Positions 60,598 to 64,000 of a DNA stretch of 64,000 nucleotides are shown in pieces (the stretch's first letter is position 1; each line of letters begins with the position of its first letter). A model generated the notes under the pieces. It was not told the DNA's origin. It made no database searches and was given only the letters and a program-made list of their open reading frames with translations. Source of the DNA: Cymbidium sinense (taxonomy: Eukaryota > Streptophyta > Magnoliopsida > Asparagales > Orchidaceae); contig CM038222.1 in the NCBI GenBank assembly GCA_021442155.1, forward strand, positions 110,363,121 to 110,427,120. The letters are read 5' to 3'. The translations under genes were made by a program, and so were the position numbers.

Positions 60598-62019
60598 TTT
60601 CTCTTTCTTCAGGGGTGTACAAAGGTACCCAGCTACATTGGCCTATTCCTTAATTTAAATTAGCTTAATTTACTTTGGGTGCATAATAGAATCAACCTAT
60701 TTTCTAGGTTTCTTTCTATGCTATATTTTCTATGATGGATGTTTGAATGATTAGGCTCTTAGAAAAACTAAATTTTCAACCCAACTTAAACTTAAACAAC
60801 TTAAATGAAAATAAAGAAACTCATAACTTCACATTAACTAAAACTCTAAGAATAACTTATAATCAACTAAAAATAAATAGCTTTTATGAATCATGCTAAC
60901 ATGTTATTCTAACTCTATGAATTAATAACTTCACCTATTGCATATAAGAGACATCTGACCTTTGAGGATGACCACCTTCCTAGTGAAGTTTGCCTTTTCT
61001 TCTTGATTTGGCCCATGACCACTTCTATTTACATGTCATTTAGGCATAAAATTCATACCCTAAAACCTTAAATGAATTATAAGTCAAAACATCTAAAAGA
61101 TTAAAAATGTGCATTAGTTAAGTGCATATCATGCTCCCACATGATCTTAGGGATTAAGGAGTGAGTTTAGATTGTCAGATTCTTTCCTAAATTACAAAAA
61201 CCTAGCCATCTTGCAGACATGAGACTTGGCATCATGAATTTAAAATTCACTTAGGTGGTGTTAGCCGACAGCTCTTCCAGCTAGGTTATAAGAGTTAGGG
61301 ATAGGTTTCCTTTCACGAGTAAGTGAAAGGGTCTATAATTTTCAAAAGTGGAACTAGGTCGAACATCTGACTTGTGTTAGAAGCACTTATAAACTTTGGA
61401 TCTGAAGCATCCTATTAGAGCAAGTGTTTAACCTAGGAATTTCTGTAGTATTGTGTTGTTAGAATCTAAGTCCTAGATTTATATTAAAATGTCAACTTTA
61501 AATTCTATTTAAATTCCAAATTTTAAAGTCCAATGATAAAATTGTTGAAGTGTCTACTAGCATCCTAGTATCAATAGATATTTCCTACTTAATCTTGATT
61601 GGCTATCAAAATAAGTCTTTCCACTTTGCAGCATTCTTAATTGAAATTTAAAAATATCATTTCCTTTGAAAACCAGCTTAGAAAATTCATAGAAATAATA
61701 GCTTATTTCTTTAATCGAGAGTATTCTTAGAAAGAGATCCTTTGTTGCTAAGAGGTAATTAAATATAAGGGCTTGCCCTATTATGAAACCATGAATTTAG
61801 TTTAAAATAAACCTTGTTCTACTTTCTATGAAGTTCAAGGGAAAACTCTCTAGTACATTAAAGATCCATTAGTGTTAGGAGGTTTTTATTAAATGATCAA
61901 ATCCATTATAAGATAACATATTTTTCTTCCAAGATAATATGTTTACTCTTTAATAATGCATTTGATCAACCAAATAAGAAATTCTTAAATTCTATGTGAT
62001 ATCATAAATGTTTCCCATA

Positions 62020-63285
62020 ATTGGTTATTTTAGATCGATGCTTCTAGTTGATGAAAAGAGAGTCAGCTTCTTCATTATCTCAGGGAGCTAATTCATTCTG
62101 AGCTCTCTCATCTTTAACATCTTTTGATCATTTGGCCATCCATATTAGTAGCGACCTTCTAGTGTTGAATCTCTGAGAATGAATCCCAGATGTAACACAC
62201 CGATGCTCACTGATTAGGTTGGAATGGCTTGGGTGATATGACTTTCTTTAATATTATTATCGGGACCTTCTGTTCAATAGCCATTTGTTTATTTTTGGAT
62301 TAGATGACTTATTGTTGGTGCTCAGCTATCATCAAATTTTTTTTGTCTTGATTTCTACTCAAGATGGGAAAGATGTTACTTCGTGATATTTCTACTTCTC
62401 TTATAGTAAGAATTTTTTGGTTTGGTGACCTGGCTCACTATTTTCTTGATCCTTTTTTGAAGACCTCTATTCTTAATAGTCCTTGAGACCTTATAAATTT
62501 AGGAAGAAATAATTTCCCTTTATCATGATTGTTTCAGTGACATGGGACTTATATGTTTGTCCTAGAAAGATTTCTTTATAACTCCTTCAGAGTTGTTTCA
62601 TTTGACCCATCTCAGTAAGTCAAAGTTGTTACTAGTATGTATATTAGCCTCTACCTGTGGGTCAACTTGTTGCTTGGTATGAATAGGTAGTTTGGTAGCT
62701 CAATGGGTGGTATTGTATTTTCTTTGCGCTCTTTTCGATATCTTAGTGCCCAAAGAAGTTGTTTCACAGCCATTTTTGTCACTCAAAGCTAGGATAGTGT
62801 TTTGTGTTGGGCACTGTTCCTCAGGCGCAGTGTTAAGTAGGTTGACGATGATAGAATTCAATTTAGAGTTAGCAGTCATTTTATCATTAGCATATATTAT
62901 TGGGGTTTTCTTTGATAACTTATCAAATATAGATATTTTCTTTGCGGTTGTGTTAGGCCTGGGCTCATTCGAGGTGATTAGGTTTGACCTATTTCCTTTG
63001 CTGGATACCTTAGGTATGAATTTTTCATTGGTCCAACTGATAAAAATTGGACAACCTCAAAGATTGTTCTGAATTGGATAGTGGCTCCAGCAAAACTGGT
63101 GTTGAATATAACTTAGTGAAATTTGACAGTGGATCCCTCCCCTAACTTGAAAGTCATTATGTTTGTTGAGCTCACCGTGGATGATTTTGGGCCTAAGAGT
63201 AAATTTAAAATCAAGTTCTACTAGAATTAAAGAATTTAAGGAATACAACCTAAGATATTTTAACTAGAGATGAAGAGAGAAGCAA
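62020..63285 (-). pseudogene. Leader / N-terminal region of the minus-strand Tat element
   Basis: Collinear with 26281-27270 on the plus strand: for example GTTGTCCAATTTTTATCAGT near 63050 and GTGAGCCAGGTCACC near 62440. A 63-codon minus ORF (63248-63057) and part of the frame up to 62690 are open, but the two relatives do not share a common open frame, so protein coding here is uncertain. Confidence 0.55.
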
Positions 63286-63303
63286 TCCCTAGCGGAGTCA
63301 CTA
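63286..63303 (-). other. Primer-binding site of the minus-strand Tat element
   Basis: The minus strand reads TAGTGACTCCGCTAGGGA, six bases from the LTR end GATCA. It fixes the orientation of this element. Confidence 0.75.
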
Positions 63304-63309
63304 GAAATT

Positions 63310-63790
63310 TGATCGCTCAGAAAAAACACCTTCAAAAATGTGTTTTGCCATCTTTGGATAAGATGGGTCGGAGTATTTTTTTTTTTATATGGTAGATTAT
63401 CATATATTCAACCAAATTTACCCTAACATCATGTTAGGGTTTATTTAGATATGGGTTGTACTTCCTATGGATGCAAGCATCCATAGTTAATTACCCCTCC
63501 TACCATAACAAGATAACACTCTTGATTAAGGTTAAAAATAAACATATCTATCTGATATGCATTGGTATCTTAGAGGTATGTGTGACATAGAAGACTGTCA
63601 TATAGAATTTGCATAGTGAATAAAGAGATTGGGATTGGGCTTACATCCCTTTGGAATTCCATTAAGATAAAATTTTCATTCTATTTTAACTTAAAGCATA
63701 TATTACAAGGGATGATGATGTGCTCAATAAAGATCTCGTGATTTCGTCATCCCAGTCTTTTGCATTCCGTAGTCTACTTAGTTAAGAAAG
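63310..63790 (-). repeat. 5' LTR of the minus-strand Tat element
   Basis: Related to 25897-26258 read on the other strand: both have an AGTAGACTA start (about 63785 here), a TGATAAAACC/GACGAAATCACGAGAT block, the TATGTTTATTTTTAACC block and the GATCA end. It contains one unit of the 25230-25802 minisatellite (about 63630-63665), absent from the other LTR copies. 63791-64000 shows nothing recognisable. Confidence 0.65.
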
Positions 63791-64000
63791 TTATCTCTAA
63801 TCGAAGAATTCTTGTTAGTAGCCATGGGATACATCATCCAAGATATTTTTGTAGACCTGAAGTGGTATTTGTGTTAGGGGACAAACTTTAGCTAATAAAA
63901 GGTATTTTGCCTATTAAATATATTTCATGATTCATAGCTTAAGAAGCAAAGCCATTAGGGAACATACGGGATATTACCATAACCAAAATATAGTGGAGCT

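Larger units (their letters stand above)
55443..62019 (+). mobile_element. Giant solo LTR, copy B (about 6.6 kb)
   Basis: Starts TGTTAACCTCATTTT and ends TTTCCCATA, the same end signatures as A1 and A2, with the same internal order but greater divergence, especially in the 57500-59900 AT-rich part. Flanking 5-mers are GCCGG (55438-55442) and ATTGG (62020-62024), which differ by three transitions, a plausible decayed target duplication. The sequences on both sides join to give the order seen in the uninterrupted relative near 27270-27330. No primer-binding site follows. No gene inside. Confidence 0.85.
53233..63790 (-). mobile_element. Minus-strand Tat-type element with gag but no pol, split by a solo LTR
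   Basis: Read on the minus strand: LTR from about 63790 to 63310, spacer AATTTC, tRNA-Arg-like primer-binding site (63303-63286), leader to 62020, a break by the giant solo LTR (62019-55443), then leader and gag from 55442 to about 53850, fading out near 53233. No protease, RT or integrase and no second LTR are seen, so the 3' end is deleted or the element was gag-only. The element at 25897-28391 is collinear with it across the break and shows that the two halves belong together. Confidence 0.75.

Noticed and set aside
62692..63072. 126-codon plus-strand frame with hydrophobic stretches
   Set aside because: Lies antisense to the leader of the minus-strand Tat element. The collinear copy at 26460-26760 does not keep it open.

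Overview
The window is nuclear DNA of a seed plant, probably an angiosperm. I cannot name the species. It is AT-rich and almost entirely made of decayed, nested retrotransposons. I see no intact host protein gene, tRNA, rRNA or CRISPR array. The plant call rests on a chromodomain-type Ty3/gypsy element primed by initiator tRNA-Met, Tat/Ogre-type Ty3/gypsy elements with tRNA-Arg-type primer-binding sites, and a plant LINE whose reverse transcriptase is followed by an RNase H domain.

Layout. 1-958 and 20661-21734 are two copies of one segment. In the first copy a retroelement with a giant LTR (959-8462, about 7.5 kb) sits at a site that is empty in the second copy. Its primer-binding site (8471) opens a leader that has been amplified into three tandem units of about 3.1-3.2 kb (8348 to about 17790). 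Each unit holds a decayed primer-binding site, a long series of small stem-loops and a short broken ORF. The array runs into an opposite-facing fragment of a related giant LTR (about 17535-19870). 21735-25800 is non-coding with microsatellites, a degenerate repeat field and a minisatellite. 25897-28391 is a short-LTR, non-autonomous Tat element. 31286-43767 is a dead chromovirus with a perfect 5-bp target duplication (ACAAG); a second giant LTR, a solo of 6990 bp (33276-40265), is inserted in its gag. 43773-48900 is AT-rich intergenic DNA. 48930-52185 is a 5'-truncated LINE. 53233-63790 is a minus-strand relative of the 25897 element that keeps a Tat-type gag; it is split by a third giant solo LTR (55443-62019).

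The history can be read from the nesting. The chromovirus and the minus-strand Tat element came first, giant LTRs landed in both, and most giant elements were later reduced to solo LTRs. The strongest candidates for something undescribed are the giant-LTR family, with its TTGAC-rich upstream half, compensated hairpin and conserved core promoter, and the amplified leader. About 21 stem-loops in the first leader unit have different stem sequences but keep their pairing.

All homology calls come from reading the sequence and from memory of the families. No alignment or database search was run. Coordinates of LTR ends without target duplications are approximate.
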